Positions 25,370 to 34,203 of a stretch of 64,000 bases of DNA are shown here, piece after piece; positions within the stretch are counted from its first letter, which is position 1; every line of letters begins with the position of its first letter. Made by a program: the position numbers and the translations under genes. Under the pieces are notes generated by a model. It searched no databases and had not been told where the DNA came from. It saw only the letters and a list, made by a program, of their open reading frames with translations. The stretch comes from Arthrobacter globiformis (GTDB lineage: Bacteria > Actinomycetota > Actinomycetes > Actinomycetales > Micrococcaceae), in contig NZ_JAUSZX010000001.1 of NCBI RefSeq assembly GCF_030818015.1, positions 1,798,001 through 1,862,000 on the forward strand, written 5' to 3'.

Positions 25370-26353
25370 ATGGTCCACATCTGGAATGATCCGACCGAGG
25401 TCCCCGAAGACTTTGGTCCTTCCGTTGTCACTATCGGCAATTTCGACGGCGTCCACCGCGGCCACCAGCAGGTGCTGTCCCAGCTCATCAGGACCGCGCG
25501 GCTGAACAACGCCAGGTCGGTTGCCGTGACGTTTGACCCCCACCCGGCCCTGGTCCACCGGCCGGAAAGCGCGCCCGAACTGATCATGGGCCTGGAGGAC
25601 AAGCTCCAGGCGCTCGGCGAGCTCGGCCTGGACGCCATTCTGGTCATGAAGTACTCCCTGGAGCTCGCGAGCCTCACCCCGGAAGAGTTCGTCGGCTCGG
25701 TGCTGGTGGACAGCCTCCACGCCAGCTACGTGGTGATCGGCCACGACACCCGGTTCGGCAAGGGCAACTCCGGTGACCTGAACACCATGCAGGAGCTGGG
25801 GGAGAAGTTCGGCTTCGAGGTGCTGGTGATCAGCGAGTTCGGCTCCGAGGGCTTCCCGCTGCATGACGACGGCGGGACGGACCGCCGCTGTTCCTCCACC
25901 TGGGTGCGCGAAGCGCTGCGGGAGGGAGACGTCGGCACCGCCGCCGCGGTCCTGGGCCGCGCACACCGGATGCGGGGCGAGGTGGTCCACGGCGCCGCGC
26001 GGGGCCGGGACCTCGGTTTCCCCACCGCCAACCTCTCCAGCGATGCGAGCGGCCTGATCCCTGCGGATGGCATCTACGCGGGCTGGCTCGTGGACGAGGC
26101 CGGGACGCGCTGGCCGGCCGCCATCTCCGTTGGCTCCAACCCCACTTTCGACGGCGTGAGCCGCCAGGTGGAGGCGCACGTCATCGACAGGCCCGAAGAG
26201 CGCATCGAGGACTTCGATCTGTACGGCCAGACGGTAGTCGTGGAGTTCGTGACCAGGCTCCGTGGCATGGTGGCATACCGTGGGCCTGATGCCCTCGTGG
26301 AGCAGATGCGCCAGGACGTCCTGCAGACGCACGACATCCTGCTCAAGCGCTGA
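25370..26353 (+). CDS. ribF: Bifunctional riboflavin kinase / FAD synthetase
   Basis: RibF converts riboflavin to FMN and then FAD. The N-terminal adenylyltransferase domain shows TIGNFDGVHRGHQ (residues 20-32), FDPHPALV and YVVIGHDTRFGKG. The C-terminal flavokinase domain shows GRDLGFPTANL, DGIYAGWL and GSNPTFDG. The length of 327 residues is standard. ATG 25370 is preferred; a TTG directly before it (25367) is also in frame. The 210 bp upstream hold a possible -10 (TAATCT, 25301-25306) but no FMN riboswitch signature. The gene is followed by the kynurenine genes. Confidence 0.95.
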   Translation: MVHIWNDPTEVPEDFGPSVVTIGNFDGVHRGHQQVLSQLIRTARLNNARSVAVTFDPHPALVHRPESAPELIMGLEDKLQALGELGLDAILVMKYSLELASLTPEEFVGSVLVDSLHASYVVIGHDTRFGKGNSGDLNTMQELGEKFGFEVLVISEFGSEGFPLHDDGGTDRRCSSTWVREALREGDVGTAAAVLGRAHRMRGEVVHGAARGRDLGFPTANLSSDASGLIPADGIYAGWLVDEAGTRWPAAISVGSNPTFDGVSRQVEAHVIDRPEERIEDFDLYGQTVVVEFVTRLRGMVAYRGPDALVEQMRQDVLQTHDILLKR

Positions 26354-26423
26354 CCCACGCGCTCCACACGGGACTGCACCTCGCAGTCCCGCACCACACA
26401 GTATTGGCAAGGAAGGCGACGCT

Positions 26424-27278
26424 GTGACCGTTGAGAAGAACACCAGGAAACTGGACAAGGGGATTGTGCGCGATTTCAGTTCCCGCATGAGTTACGCGTC
26501 CTACCTTCAGCTGCCCACACTGCTCAGCGCCCAGCAGCCCGTGAGCGTCCCGGAACACCATGACGAACTGCTGTTCATCATCCAGCACCAGACCACGGAA
26601 CTGTGGCTGAAGCTCGTGCTTCACGAGCTCCGCAGCGCAGCCCACTGGCTGCGTTCCGATGACCTCGGGTCGGCCCTGAAGGGCATCGCCCGGGTCAAGC
26701 ACATCCAGAAGACCCTCACGGAACAGTGGTCCGTCCTGGCCACGCTGACACCTACCGAGTACGCGGAATTCCGCGGGTTCCTGGGCAATTCGTCCGGATT
26801 TCAGTCGAGCCAGTACCGTGCCGTGGAGTTCGTGCTGGGCAACAAGAACAGGAAGATGCTTCCCGTCTTCGAGTCCGACCCCGAAGCGCACGCCCTGCTG
26901 ACCGAAGTCCTGCACGCACCGAGCATCTACGATGAATTCCTCGCCTACCTGCACCGCCAGGGCTTCGATGTTCCCGAGGAGGTGCTGAACAGGGATGTGA
27001 CCCGGGCACATGAGTTTGAGCCTGGACTGGTGCCTTTGTTCAAGCACATCTACGAGAACGCCGCGCAGAACTGGGGTGCGTACGAGGCGTGCGAGGAGCT
27101 GGTTGACCTCGAGGACAACTTCCAGCTGTGGCGGTTCCGGCACCTGCGCACCGTGCAGCGCACCATCGGCATGAAGACAGGCACCGGCGGCTCCAGCGGG
27201 GCGGCGTTCCTGCAAAAGGCCCTGGAGCTGACGTTCTTTCCGGAGCTGTTCGCCGTTCGTACGGAGATCGGACAATGA
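26424..27278 (+). CDS. kynA: Tryptophan 2,3-dioxygenase
   Basis: This haem enzyme opens the indole ring of tryptophan to N-formylkynurenine. The 284-residue protein shows MSYASYLQLPTLLSAQQP, EHHDELLFIIQHQTTELWLK with the substrate-contacting His/Tyr region, FRGFLGNSSGFQSSQYR, and LWRFRHLRTVQRTIG, where His near residue 238 is the proximal haem ligand. GTG 26424 is supported by AAGGAAGG upstream. Its stop overlaps the ATG of kynU by 4 nt, so the two genes form a coupled catabolic pair. A kynurenine formamidase gene is not next to them. Confidence 0.95.
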   Translation: MTVEKNTRKLDKGIVRDFSSRMSYASYLQLPTLLSAQQPVSVPEHHDELLFIIQHQTTELWLKLVLHELRSAAHWLRSDDLGSALKGIARVKHIQKTLTEQWSVLATLTPTEYAEFRGFLGNSSGFQSSQYRAVEFVLGNKNRKMLPVFESDPEAHALLTEVLHAPSIYDEFLAYLHRQGFDVPEEVLNRDVTRAHEFEPGLVPLFKHIYENAAQNWGAYEACEELVDLEDNFQLWRFRHLRTVQRTIGMKTGTGGSSGAAFLQKALELTFFPELFAVRTEIGQ

Positions 27279-28513
27279 CCACGCAAGCAGCCGGCGCCCT
27301 GCTTCAAAAGGCCACACGCCTCGACGCCGAAGATCCCCTGGCCCGGTACCGGAACCTGTTCGTCGGCGCGGACACCGAGCTGTCCTACCTCGACGGCAAC
27401 TCCCTGGGACGCCCGCTCAAGCGCACCGCCGGAGACATAACCACCTTCATCCAGGAAGGATGGGGCGGGCGCCTGATCAGGGGCTGGGACGAGGAATGGC
27501 TGGACATGCCCCAGGCCATCGGCGACCAGCTGGGGCGTGCGGTGCTGGGCGCCGCCACGGGCCAGACCATCATCGCCGACTCCACCACGGTGGTGCTGTA
27601 CAAGTTGATCCGGGCCGCCATGGCAGCCGTCGGGGATCCGGCACGGACAGAGATCGTGGTGGACACGGACAACTTTCCCACCGACCGCTACCTCGTCGAG
27701 GGCATCGCCAAGGAGGAGGGCCTGACGCTGCGCTGGATCGAGGCGGATCCCGCCTCGGGTGTCCACCTCGAACAGGTGAGGGAGGCCCTGGGGCCGGCCA
27801 CCGCCGTCGTCCTCCTCAGCCACGTGGCCTACCGCTCGGGGTACCTCGCGGACCTGCCGGCCATCACGGCGGCAGTGCACGACGCCGGTGGCCTGGTGGT
27901 CTGGGACCTGTGCCATTCCGCCGGGTCCGTGGAGCTGCAGCTGGACGACTGGAATGTGGACTTTGCCGCGGGCTGCACCTACAAGTACCTGAACGGCGGG
28001 CCGGGTTCGCCCGCCTTCGCCTACGTCAATGACCGGCACCTGCCCGGACTCGCGCAGCCCATCTGGGGATGGATGGGCAGGAAGGAAGCGTTCGAGATGG
28101 GACCGGGCTACGAACCGGCCGCCGGCATCCGTGCTTTCCTGAGCGGCACGCCGGCCATCTTCGGAATGATCGCCATGCGCGGCACGCTGGACCTGATTGA
28201 AGAGGCTGGCATGACCGCCATCCGGGAAAAGTCGCGGCGACTGACTGCCTACGCGCTGGAACTGCACGATGCCTGGCTCGCGCCGGCCGGGGTGAGGATC
28301 GCTACACCGCGGGATCCGGACCGCCGCGGCGGCCACATCACCGTTGACCACCCCGCCTTCCGCGAGGTGACGGCGGCGCTGTGGGAGAGGGATGTCATCC
28401 CGGACTTCCGCGCGCCGGAGGGCATCAGGATCGGACTTTCGCCGCTGAGCACCGGCTTTGCCGAACTCCACCGCGGGATGGCGGCCATCCGGGACCTGCT
28501 TCCCGCGGCCTGA
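27275..28513 (+). CDS. kynU: Kynureninase
   Basis: This PLP enzyme cleaves kynurenine to anthranilate and alanine. The 412-residue protein has YLDGNSLGRP near the N-terminus, VWDLCHSAGSVELQLDDW, and the Schiff-base motif CTYKYLNGGPGSPAF with Lys near residue 236. The C-terminal HITVDHPAF and FRAPEGIRIGLSPLSTGF are typical. It is coupled to kynA by an ATGA overlap. Together they take tryptophan to anthranilate if formylkynurenine is hydrolysed by an enzyme encoded elsewhere or spontaneously. Confidence 0.95.
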   Translation: MTTQAAGALLQKATRLDAEDPLARYRNLFVGADTELSYLDGNSLGRPLKRTAGDITTFIQEGWGGRLIRGWDEEWLDMPQAIGDQLGRAVLGAATGQTIIADSTTVVLYKLIRAAMAAVGDPARTEIVVDTDNFPTDRYLVEGIAKEEGLTLRWIEADPASGVHLEQVREALGPATAVVLLSHVAYRSGYLADLPAITAAVHDAGGLVVWDLCHSAGSVELQLDDWNVDFAAGCTYKYLNGGPGSPAFAYVNDRHLPGLAQPIWGWMGRKEAFEMGPGYEPAAGIRAFLSGTPAIFGMIAMRGTLDLIEEAGMTAIREKSRRLTAYALELHDAWLAPAGVRIATPRDPDRRGGHITVDHPAFREVTAALWERDVIPDFRAPEGIRIGLSPLSTGFAELHRGMAAIRDLLPAA

Positions 28514-28530
28514 CCAGCCCTGTTGCCGTT

Positions 28531-28560
28531 TCGACAGAATTGCAACACGGCCGGTAAACT
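28531..28560 (+). promoter_or_regulatory. Predicted promoter of rpsO
   Basis: TCGACA (28531-28536), an 18-bp spacer and TAAACT (28555-28560) closely match an actinobacterial sigma-A promoter. It would give an rpsO leader of about 125 nt containing two hairpins. Confidence 0.55.
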
Positions 28561-28607
28561 AAGCGGTGGATCCGGCTGCAGTCCGTGGTTGCTGGGTCCT
28601 GTCATGT

Positions 28608-28646
28608 GCGGAATGTTCTTCGGAACTCCGCGCCGGCATCCCCGGC
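28608..28646 (+). ncRNA. Structured rpsO leader, possible S15 autoregulatory element
   Basis: Two adjacent hairpins lie in the rpsO 5' UTR. The first is GCGGA-AT-GTTC-TTCG-GAAC-TCCGC (28608-28631), with a stable UUCG tetraloop. The second is GCCGG-CATCC-CCGGC (28632-28646). S15 represses its own mRNA through leader structures in several bacterial groups. Whether this leader binds S15 is an inference from position. Confidence 0.35.
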
Positions 28647-28692
28647 AGTGAATTACTGACTCGGGCCTCACGGCACATCTCTAGGAGTTATT

Positions 28693-28962
28693 GTGGCACT
28701 TGACGCCGCCGTAAAGCAGTCCATCATCAAGGAATACGCAACGTCCGAGGGCGACACCGGTTCGCCGGAGGTCCAGATTGCGGTTCTGACTCAGCGGATC
28801 AAGGATCTGACTGGGCACATGAAGGAGCACAAGCACGACTTCCACACCCAGCGCGGTCTGCTGGCCATGGTTGGTCGCCGCAAGCGCATGCTGACCTACC
28901 TGAAGAACACTGACATCGCCCGCTACCGTTCGCTCATCGAGCGTCTCGGCCTGCGCCGCTAG
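28693..28962 (+). CDS. rpsO: 30S ribosomal protein S15
   Basis: S15 is a primary 16S rRNA-binding protein of the small subunit. The 89-residue protein matches the usual length and contains [35 protein letters not shown] and a C-terminal [12 protein letters not shown]. The GTG at 28693 is preceded by TAGGAGTTATT, with a spacing of 6-7 nt. Pnp follows, the usual order in bacteria. Confidence 0.97.
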   Translation: MALDAAVKQSIIKEYATSEGDTGSPEVQIAVLTQRIKDLTGHMKEHKHDFHTQRGLLAMVGRRKRMLTYLKNTDIARYRSLIERLGLRR

Positions 28963-28971
28963 TCTGGTTTG

Positions 28972-29005
28972 GGGGCGGCCCTTTCCTTCCGGAACGGGCC
29001 GCCCC
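28972..29005 (+). terminator. Hairpin between rpsO and pnp
   Basis: GGGGCGGCCC (28972-28981) pairs with GGGCCGCCCC (28996-29005) in a perfect 10-bp stem. No T tract follows, so it may be a processing or partial termination site rather than a full terminator. Confidence 0.6.
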
Positions 29006-29039
29006 GTCAGTACATAAAAACTAAACAGGAGGATCAACC

Positions 29040-29180
29040 GCATCACGCATTCGCGGTCCTCGGTAGTGATCCCCGGGAAGCTTCGCTGACTGAAGCCGGC
29101 CCGTGGGTCTCGATCGATGACCGGGTGCAGGGCCAGTAGACAGATGCTGGGCTGGGTTGATGCGGCTGGACTTCCGTTAC
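29040..29180 (+). ncRNA. pnp leader region, candidate actino-pnp RNA
   Basis: The region directly upstream of pnp is GC-rich and foldable. GCTTC-gctgact-GAAGC (29080-29096) is one hairpin, and GGTC-TCGATCGAT-GACC, with flanking CCCG/CGGG and GGCCC/GGGCC, is another. Actinobacteria carry a conserved leader called actino-pnp at this place, thought to be involved in RNase-mediated control of pnp. Assignment is by position and foldability, not by a covariance model. Confidence 0.4.
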
Positions 29181-29202
29181 ATAGGAAACGGAGGTGACTC
29201 TC

Positions 29203-31467
29203 TTGGAGGGTCCCGAAATCCAGTTCTCAGAAGCAGTCATAGACAATGGCCGCTTTGGCAAGCGTGTAATCCGCTTCGAAACCGGCCGTCTTGCCAAGCA
29301 GGCAGCCGGCGCAGCCATGGTGTACATCGACGAGGACACCGCGCTGCTCTCCGCAACCACCGCCGGCAAGCACCCGCGTGAAGGCTTCGACTTCTTCCCG
29401 CTGACCGTGGACGTCGAAGAGCGCATGTACGCCGCCGGCCGCATCCCGGGCTCGTTCTTCCGCCGTGAAGGACGCCCGTCCACCGAAGCGATCCTGGCCT
29501 GCCGCCTGATGGACCGCCCGCTGCGCCCCGCGTTCGTCAAGGGCCTGCGCAACGAGGTCCAGATCGTCGTCACCGTTCTGGCGATCAACCCGGACGAGCT
29601 TTACGACGTCGTGGCCATCAACGCGTCCTCGATGTCCACCCAGCTGTCCGGCCTGCCGTTCTCCGGCCCGATCGGCGGCGTCCGCGTTGCCCTCGTCGCC
29701 GACGAGCAGGGTTCGCAGTGGGTTGCCTTCCCGAAGCACTCCCAGCTTGAGAACTCCGTGTTCAACATGGTCGTTGCCGGCCGCGTTGCCGGTGACGACG
29801 TCGCCATCATGATGGTCGAGGCCGAAGCCACGGACAATTCCTGGAACCTCATCAAGGAACAGGGCGCCACCGCTCCCACCGAAGAGGTTGTTTCCGAGGG
29901 CCTGGAGGCTGCAAAGCCGTTCATCAAGGCCCTCTGCGAAGCCCAGCAGGACCTGGCAGCCCGCGCCGCCAAGCCCACCGTCGAGTTCCCCGTCTTCCTG
30001 GACTACCAGGACGACGTGTACGCCGCCGTTGAGGCCGCTGCGACGGAGAAGCTCACCGCTGTCTTCCAGATCGCCGACAAGCAGGACCGCGACAACGCAG
30101 CCGACGAGCTGAAGGACGAGGTTGTTGGCTCCCTCACCGAGCAGTTCGAAGGCCGCGAGAAGGAGCTGTCCGCAGCCTTCCGCTCCGTGACCAAGCACGT
30201 GGTCCGCCAGCGCATCCTCAAGGACCAGATCCGCATCGACGGCCGCGGCCTGACGGACATCCGCCAGCTCACCGCCGAGGTCGAGGTCCTGCCCCGCGTT
30301 CACGGCTCCGCCATCTTCGAACGCGGCGAGACCCAGATCATGGGTGTCACCACGCTGAACATGCTCAAGATGGAACAGCAGATCGACTCGCTGTCGCCGG
30401 TAACGCGCAAGCGCTACATGCACAACTACAACTTCCCGCCGTACTCCACCGGTGAGACCGGCCGCGTCGGTTCCCCGAAGCGCCGCGAAATCGGTCACGG
30501 TGCCCTGGCCGAGCGCGCACTCGTCCCGGTGCTGCCGTCCCGCGAGGAGTTCCCGTACGCCATCCGCCAGGTGTCCGAAGCCCTCGGTTCCAACGGCTCC
30601 ACCTCCATGGGCTCGGTCTGCGCCTCGACGCTGTCCATGCTCAACGCCGGTGTTCCGCTGAAGGCGGCCGTCGCCGGCATCGCCATGGGCCTGGTCTCCG
30701 ACGAGGTGGACGGCCAGACCCGCTACGCCGCGCTGACCGACATCCTCGGCGCCGAAGATGCCTTCGGCGACATGGACTTCAAGGTTGCCGGTACCTCCGA
30801 GTTCGTGACCGCCATCCAGTTGGACACCAAGCTCGACGGCATCCCCGCGTCCGTGCTGGCAGCAGCGCTGAAGCAGGCACGCGAGGCCCGCCTCCACATC
30901 CTCGAGGTAATCAACGCCGCGATCGATACGCCGGACGAGCTCTCCGAGTTCGCTCCGCGCGTCATCGCTGTCAAGATCCCCGTGGACAAGATCGGCGAGG
31001 TCATTGGCCCCAAGGGCAAGATGATCAACCAGATCCAGGAAGACACCGGCGCGGACATCTCCATCGAGGATGACGGCACGGTCTACATTGGCGCCACCAA
31101 TGGTCCGTCTGCAGACGCAGCACGGTCCGCGATCAACGCCATTGCCAACCCGCAGGTTCCGGAAATCGGCGAGCGCTACCTGGGCACGGTCGTCAAGACC
31201 ACCACGTTCGGTGCGTTCATCTCCCTGACCCCGGGCAAGGACGGCCTGCTGCACATCTCCGAGCTGCGCAAGCTCGCCAGCGGCAAGCGCGTGGACAACG
31301 TCGAGGACGTCGTCTCCGTGGGCCAGAAGATCCAGGTCGAGATCACCAAGATCGACGACCGCGGAAAGCTGTCCCTGTCTCCGGTTGTGGCTGAAGAGGA
31401 AGGCGCCGGCGAGGCCGACCGCGTTCACGCTTCGGCTTCGGCAGAAGGCTCGGACGCTTCCGAGTAG
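29203..31467 (+). CDS. pnp: Polyribonucleotide nucleotidyltransferase (PNPase)
   Basis: PNPase degrades RNA 3' to 5' by phosphorolysis; the actinobacterial enzyme also acts as a poly(A) polymerase. The 754-residue protein has two RNase PH domains ([25 protein letters not shown] in the first, GERALLPVLP-type and [21 protein letters not shown] in the second). A helical linker lies between them, and a KH domain ([19 protein letters not shown]) and an S1 domain follow. The TTG at 29203 is chosen because GGAGGTGA ends 5 nt upstream. A GTG at 29194 is in frame but lies within that Shine-Dalgarno sequence. Confidence 0.96.
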   Translation: MEGPEIQFSEAVIDNGRFGKRVIRFETGRLAKQAAGAAMVYIDEDTALLSATTAGKHPREGFDFFPLTVDVEERMYAAGRIPGSFFRREGRPSTEAILACRLMDRPLRPAFVKGLRNEVQIVVTVLAINPDELYDVVAINASSMSTQLSGLPFSGPIGGVRVALVADEQGSQWVAFPKHSQLENSVFNMVVAGRVAGDDVAIMMVEAEATDNSWNLIKEQGATAPTEEVVSEGLEAAKPFIKALCEAQQDLAARAAKPTVEFPVFLDYQDDVYAAVEAAATEKLTAVFQIADKQDRDNAADELKDEVVGSLTEQFEGREKELSAAFRSVTKHVVRQRILKDQIRIDGRGLTDIRQLTAEVEVLPRVHGSAIFERGETQIMGVTTLNMLKMEQQIDSLSPVTRKRYMHNYNFPPYSTGETGRVGSPKRREIGHGALAERALVPVLPSREEFPYAIRQVSEALGSNGSTSMGSVCASTLSMLNAGVPLKAAVAGIAMGLVSDEVDGQTRYAALTDILGAEDAFGDMDFKVAGTSEFVTAIQLDTKLDGIPASVLAAALKQAREARLHILEVINAAIDTPDELSEFAPRVIAVKIPVDKIGEVIGPKGKMINQIQEDTGADISIEDDGTVYIGATNGPSADAARSAINAIANPQVPEIGERYLGTVVKTTTFGAFISLTPGKDGLLHISELRKLASGKRVDNVEDVVSVGQKIQVEITKIDDRGKLSLSPVVAEEEGAGEADRVHASASAEGSDASE

Positions 31468-31476
31468 TTCCGGGCT

Positions 31477-31497
31477 CCGGCAGCTGCGTGCTGCCGG
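31477..31497 (+). terminator. First hairpin after pnp
   Basis: CCGGCAGC (31477-31484) and GCTGCCGG (31490-31497) form a perfect 8-bp stem with a 5-nt loop about 10 nt after the pnp stop. A second, longer hairpin follows. Confidence 0.6.
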
Positions 31498-31506
31498 ATC
31501 CCATAA

Positions 31507-31541
31507 GGGCGGGGCCGTTGGTTGTACCACCGGCCCCGCCC
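31507..31541 (+). terminator. Second hairpin after pnp, likely terminator
   Basis: GGGCGGGGCCG (31507-31517) pairs with CGGCCCCGCCC (31531-31541) over 11 bp, followed by CGTTTAA. With the preceding hairpin it forms a tandem terminator between pnp and the peptidase gene, which has its own TACGAT (31621-31626) -10 candidate. Confidence 0.7.
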
Positions 31542-31663
31542 CGTTTAACCCGCACCCAAACCCCCGCTTGCGGCGGCAAAACAGCCCACCTCAGAGCCTC
31601 GCCGACGGCGGGCCCGCTGGTACGATTGCAGGCAGATTTGGCTCCGCTTCCCGAAAGGCCTTG

Positions 31664-33007
31664 ATGACTGTCGTACCCCTGCCGCTGGAGCAGAACCACC
31701 CCGGCGACACCCTGATCCACGGAGCCGACGGCGGTTCGGAAGTCCGCCGTTCTGTCCTCCCCGGCGGGGTGCGCGTCCTGACTGAGGCCATGCCGGGGCA
31801 GCGTTCAGCCACCATCGGGTTCTGGGTAGGCGTGGGCTCCCGCGACGAGGCTCCCGGGCAGCACGGCTCGACGCACTTCCTTGAGCATCTGCTGTTCAAG
31901 GGCACCAAGAGGCGCACAGCCCTGGAGATCGCTTCCGCCTTTGACGAGGTGGGTGGCGAATCCAATGCTGCCACCGCGAAGGAGAGCACCTGCTACTTCG
32001 CCCGCGTGCTGGATACGGATCTGCCGATGGCCATCGACGTCATCGCCGACATGATCACCGGTGCCGTGCTGGACCCGGCGGAGATGGAGCAGGAGCGGGA
32101 CGTCATCCTTGAGGAAATCGCCATGGACAGCGATGACCCCACGGACGTCGCGCATGAGCACTTCGTGGCCGCCGTGCTCGGCACCCATCCGCTCGGGCGC
32201 CCCATTGGCGGCACCCCGGACGCGATCCGTGCCGTGGCCCGTGACTCCGTCTGGGACCACTACCGCCGCTACTACCGCCCGGACGAGCTTGTGATCACCG
32301 CCGCCGGCGGTTTGGAGCACGACGTCGTCTGCCGGCTTGTGGTGGATGCCCTCCACTCAGCCGGGTGGTCACTTGAGGCCGGGGCGGCTCCCGTGGAGCG
32401 TCGCTCCACCGAGCGCGCAGACATCACCGGCACCGCGGGGCTGCACGTGGTCACCCGCCCTGTGGAACAGGCCAACATCATCATGGGCTGTCCCACCATC
32501 GTCGCCACCGATGAACGCCGCTATGTCATGAGCGTGCTGAACGCTGTGCTCGGCGGCGGGATGTCGTCACGGCTGTTCCAGGAGATCCGCGAGAAGCGCG
32601 GGCTCGTGTACTCCACGTACTCCTTCGCCTCGTCCTACGCCGACGCCGGCTACTTCGGCATGTATGCCGGCTGCACGCCCACCAAGGTCCGCCAGGTCCT
32701 GGAACTCCTCGGCGCCGAACTCGACAGTCTCGCGGCCGGCGGCATTTCCGAGGACGAGCTCCGCAAGGCGGTGGGGCAGCTCTGCGGCGGGATCGTCCTG
32801 GCCCTCGAGGACACAGGCTCCCGCATGTCCCGCCTGGGCCGCGCCGAGCTGGTCTCCGGTGAATACCAGGACATCGACGAGACCCTGCGCCTCATCAAGG
32901 CCGTGACGGCGGAACAGGTCCAGGAGTTGGCCAGCGAGCTGGCCGCGGCACCCCGGACCGTGACGGTGGTCGGCCCCTTCGACGAATCGGAAACTTTCGG
33001 GCTCTGA
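31664..33007 (+). CDS. M16 family zinc peptidase (PepR-like)
   Basis: This 447-residue insulinase/MPP-type metallopeptidase carries the inverted zinc motif HFLEH (residues 71-75) and the distal Glu in EQERDVILEEIAM (about residue 150). The C-terminal half is the usual inactive M16 domain with GGGMSSRLFQEIREKRGLVY. The homologue in M. tuberculosis (Rv2782c, pepR) also lies after the PNPase gene. Physiological substrates are unclear. ATG 31664 is preceded by CGAAAGG. The frame is open back into pnp, but that part is not homologous. Confidence 0.93.
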   Translation: MTVVPLPLEQNHPGDTLIHGADGGSEVRRSVLPGGVRVLTEAMPGQRSATIGFWVGVGSRDEAPGQHGSTHFLEHLLFKGTKRRTALEIASAFDEVGGESNAATAKESTCYFARVLDTDLPMAIDVIADMITGAVLDPAEMEQERDVILEEIAMDSDDPTDVAHEHFVAAVLGTHPLGRPIGGTPDAIRAVARDSVWDHYRRYYRPDELVITAAGGLEHDVVCRLVVDALHSAGWSLEAGAAPVERRSTERADITGTAGLHVVTRPVEQANIIMGCPTIVATDERRYVMSVLNAVLGGGMSSRLFQEIREKRGLVYSTYSFASSYADAGYFGMYAGCTPTKVRQVLELLGAELDSLAAGGISEDELRKAVGQLCGGIVLALEDTGSRMSRLGRAELVSGEYQDIDETLRLIKAVTAEQVQELASELAAAPRTVTVVGPFDESETFGL

Positions 33008-33022
33008 GTTCAGGGAGAAACG

Positions 33023-33484
33023 ATGGACCAGCCGCAGCCGGGAACAGCGCACGAAGCGCTCGAGATCTTCGTCGGCCGCTGGCTGGGAACCACCGAACTC
33101 GCTGCCTCGCCCTGGGGTCCGGCACGCACGGCCACCGCGGAGGTGACGTTTACCCGCGCGGCCGGAGGGTTCGCCGTCGTACAGTCCTACCGCCACACCG
33201 AAGCCGACGGCACACACTTCGAGGGGCACGGGGTCTTCACGGTGGACCCGGACCACGACGAGACGCTCTGGTACTACGTCGACAGCATGGGCAGGCCCCC
33301 GGCGGCCCCGGCCCGTGGTGTTTGGCACGACTCGACCCTCACGGTGGAGCGGCGCAGCGACCGCGGCACCGCCAGGCACACCTTTAGGGTGGACGAAGGG
33401 GTGCTGACCCACACGGCCGAACTGCGGCTGGGGGAGGCCCAGGACTTTCAGCCGTTCATGACCTCGATCTGCCACCGCGCCTAG
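33023..33484 (+). CDS. DUF1579 family protein
   Basis: This 153-residue beta-rich protein begins with HEALEIFVGRWLGTTELAASPWGPA and contains FAVVQSYRHTEADG and GHGVFTVDPDHDE. This matches the DUF1579 pattern of small lipocalin-like domains. No catalytic residues are obvious and the role is unknown. AGGGAG lies 5 nt upstream of the ATG. It starts 15 nt after the M16 gene and may be co-transcribed with it. Confidence 0.78.
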   Translation: MDQPQPGTAHEALEIFVGRWLGTTELAASPWGPARTATAEVTFTRAAGGFAVVQSYRHTEADGTHFEGHGVFTVDPDHDETLWYYVDSMGRPPAAPARGVWHDSTLTVERRSDRGTARHTFRVDEGVLTHTAELRLGEAQDFQPFMTSICHRA

Positions 33485-33515
33485 GTGGGCGCCCAGAGTA
33501 GGCCCGCGGCGGTCC

Positions 33516-33797
33516 TCAACCCACCAGTTCGATGACCCGTGCCTGCGGGGAGCCGGACAGGGCCGGTGCGACGTCGGGGGAGTTCCATACGTTTTCGCGC
33601 AGCTTGGCCAGGAACTCCTCGGCCTGGTCACGTCGCTCGAAGTCCAGTTCCGCCACAATGTACCGGTCGTCCTCCACCGGGCGGCCGATCCGATGGGCTA
33701 CGACGCCGGAGCCAGCCCGGTCCGCGGGGTCGCGGTCAAAGGCAGCCTTCCACATGTCGAAGTCCTTGACGGCGTGCTCAATCTGCAGGGTGAACAT
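33516..33797 (-). CDS. Small dimeric alpha/beta-barrel (ABM-like) protein
   Basis: This 93-residue protein starts MFTLQIEHAVKDFDMWKAAFD and has HRIGRPVEDDRYIVAELDFE, a pattern seen in antibiotic-biosynthesis-monooxygenase-like and cyclase-like ferredoxin-fold proteins. A precise function cannot be given. The start at 33797 has AAAGGAG on the minus strand 7-8 nt upstream, so the longer frame to 33845 is not used. It lies downstream of moaD on the same strand, 137 bp away. Confidence 0.65.
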   Translation of the reverse strand: MFTLQIEHAVKDFDMWKAAFDRDPADRAGSGVVAHRIGRPVEDDRYIVAELDFERRDQAEEFLAKLRENVWNSPDVAPALSGSPQARVIELVG

Positions 33798-33933
33798 TTC
33801 CGGTCTCCTTTGGCCAGCCTCTGCTCCATTCCAGATGCGTTCCATTCCCCGCGCGGTCCGTTTCCGGCGCGGTGAAATGGCGAGGTAGTGCCATGGTATG
33901 TCCCGGCACCCGGCCGTACCACCCAGTGCCGTA

Positions 33934-34200
33934 CTAGCCGCCGGCGAAGGGCGGCAGGACGTCCACCACGTCGCCAGCTGCCAGGACGGTGGTCCGGTCC
34001 CGGACGGCGACCTCGTTCAGCAGGAAGCTGCTGCGGGCCAGGATCCTGTCCAGCGGCGGCGTCCCGGCCGGAGGCTCAGGGCGTTCGACGTCGAGCACGG
34101 CGGTGAGGAGCGACTCCACCGTGGAGCCGGCGGGAAGTTCGAAGCGCTCTTCATCCACGCCTGCCGCGGCGCGCGCGGCAGCGAAGTATCGTACGTTCAA
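33934..34200 (-). CDS. moaD: Molybdopterin synthase sulfur carrier subunit (MoaD)
   Basis: This 88-residue ubiquitin-fold protein ends in the diagnostic PPFAGG, the Gly-Gly tail that is thiocarboxylated to deliver sulfur to precursor Z. NVRYFAAARAAAGVDEERFEL and LLNEVAVRDRTTVLAAGDVVDVLPPF are typical. It begins 3 nt after the moaA stop and works with MoaE, which is encoded 5 kb away on the other strand. Confidence 0.9.
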   Translation of the reverse strand: MNVRYFAAARAAAGVDEERFELPAGSTVESLLTAVLDVERPEPPAGTPPLDRILARSSFLLNEVAVRDRTTVLAAGDVVDVLPPFAGG

Positions 34201-34203
34201 GGA

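Noticed and set aside
29227..31530. A 767-codon minus-strand frame opposite pnp
   Set aside because: The frame mirrors the highly codon-biased pnp gene and shows no known motif or ribosome binding site.
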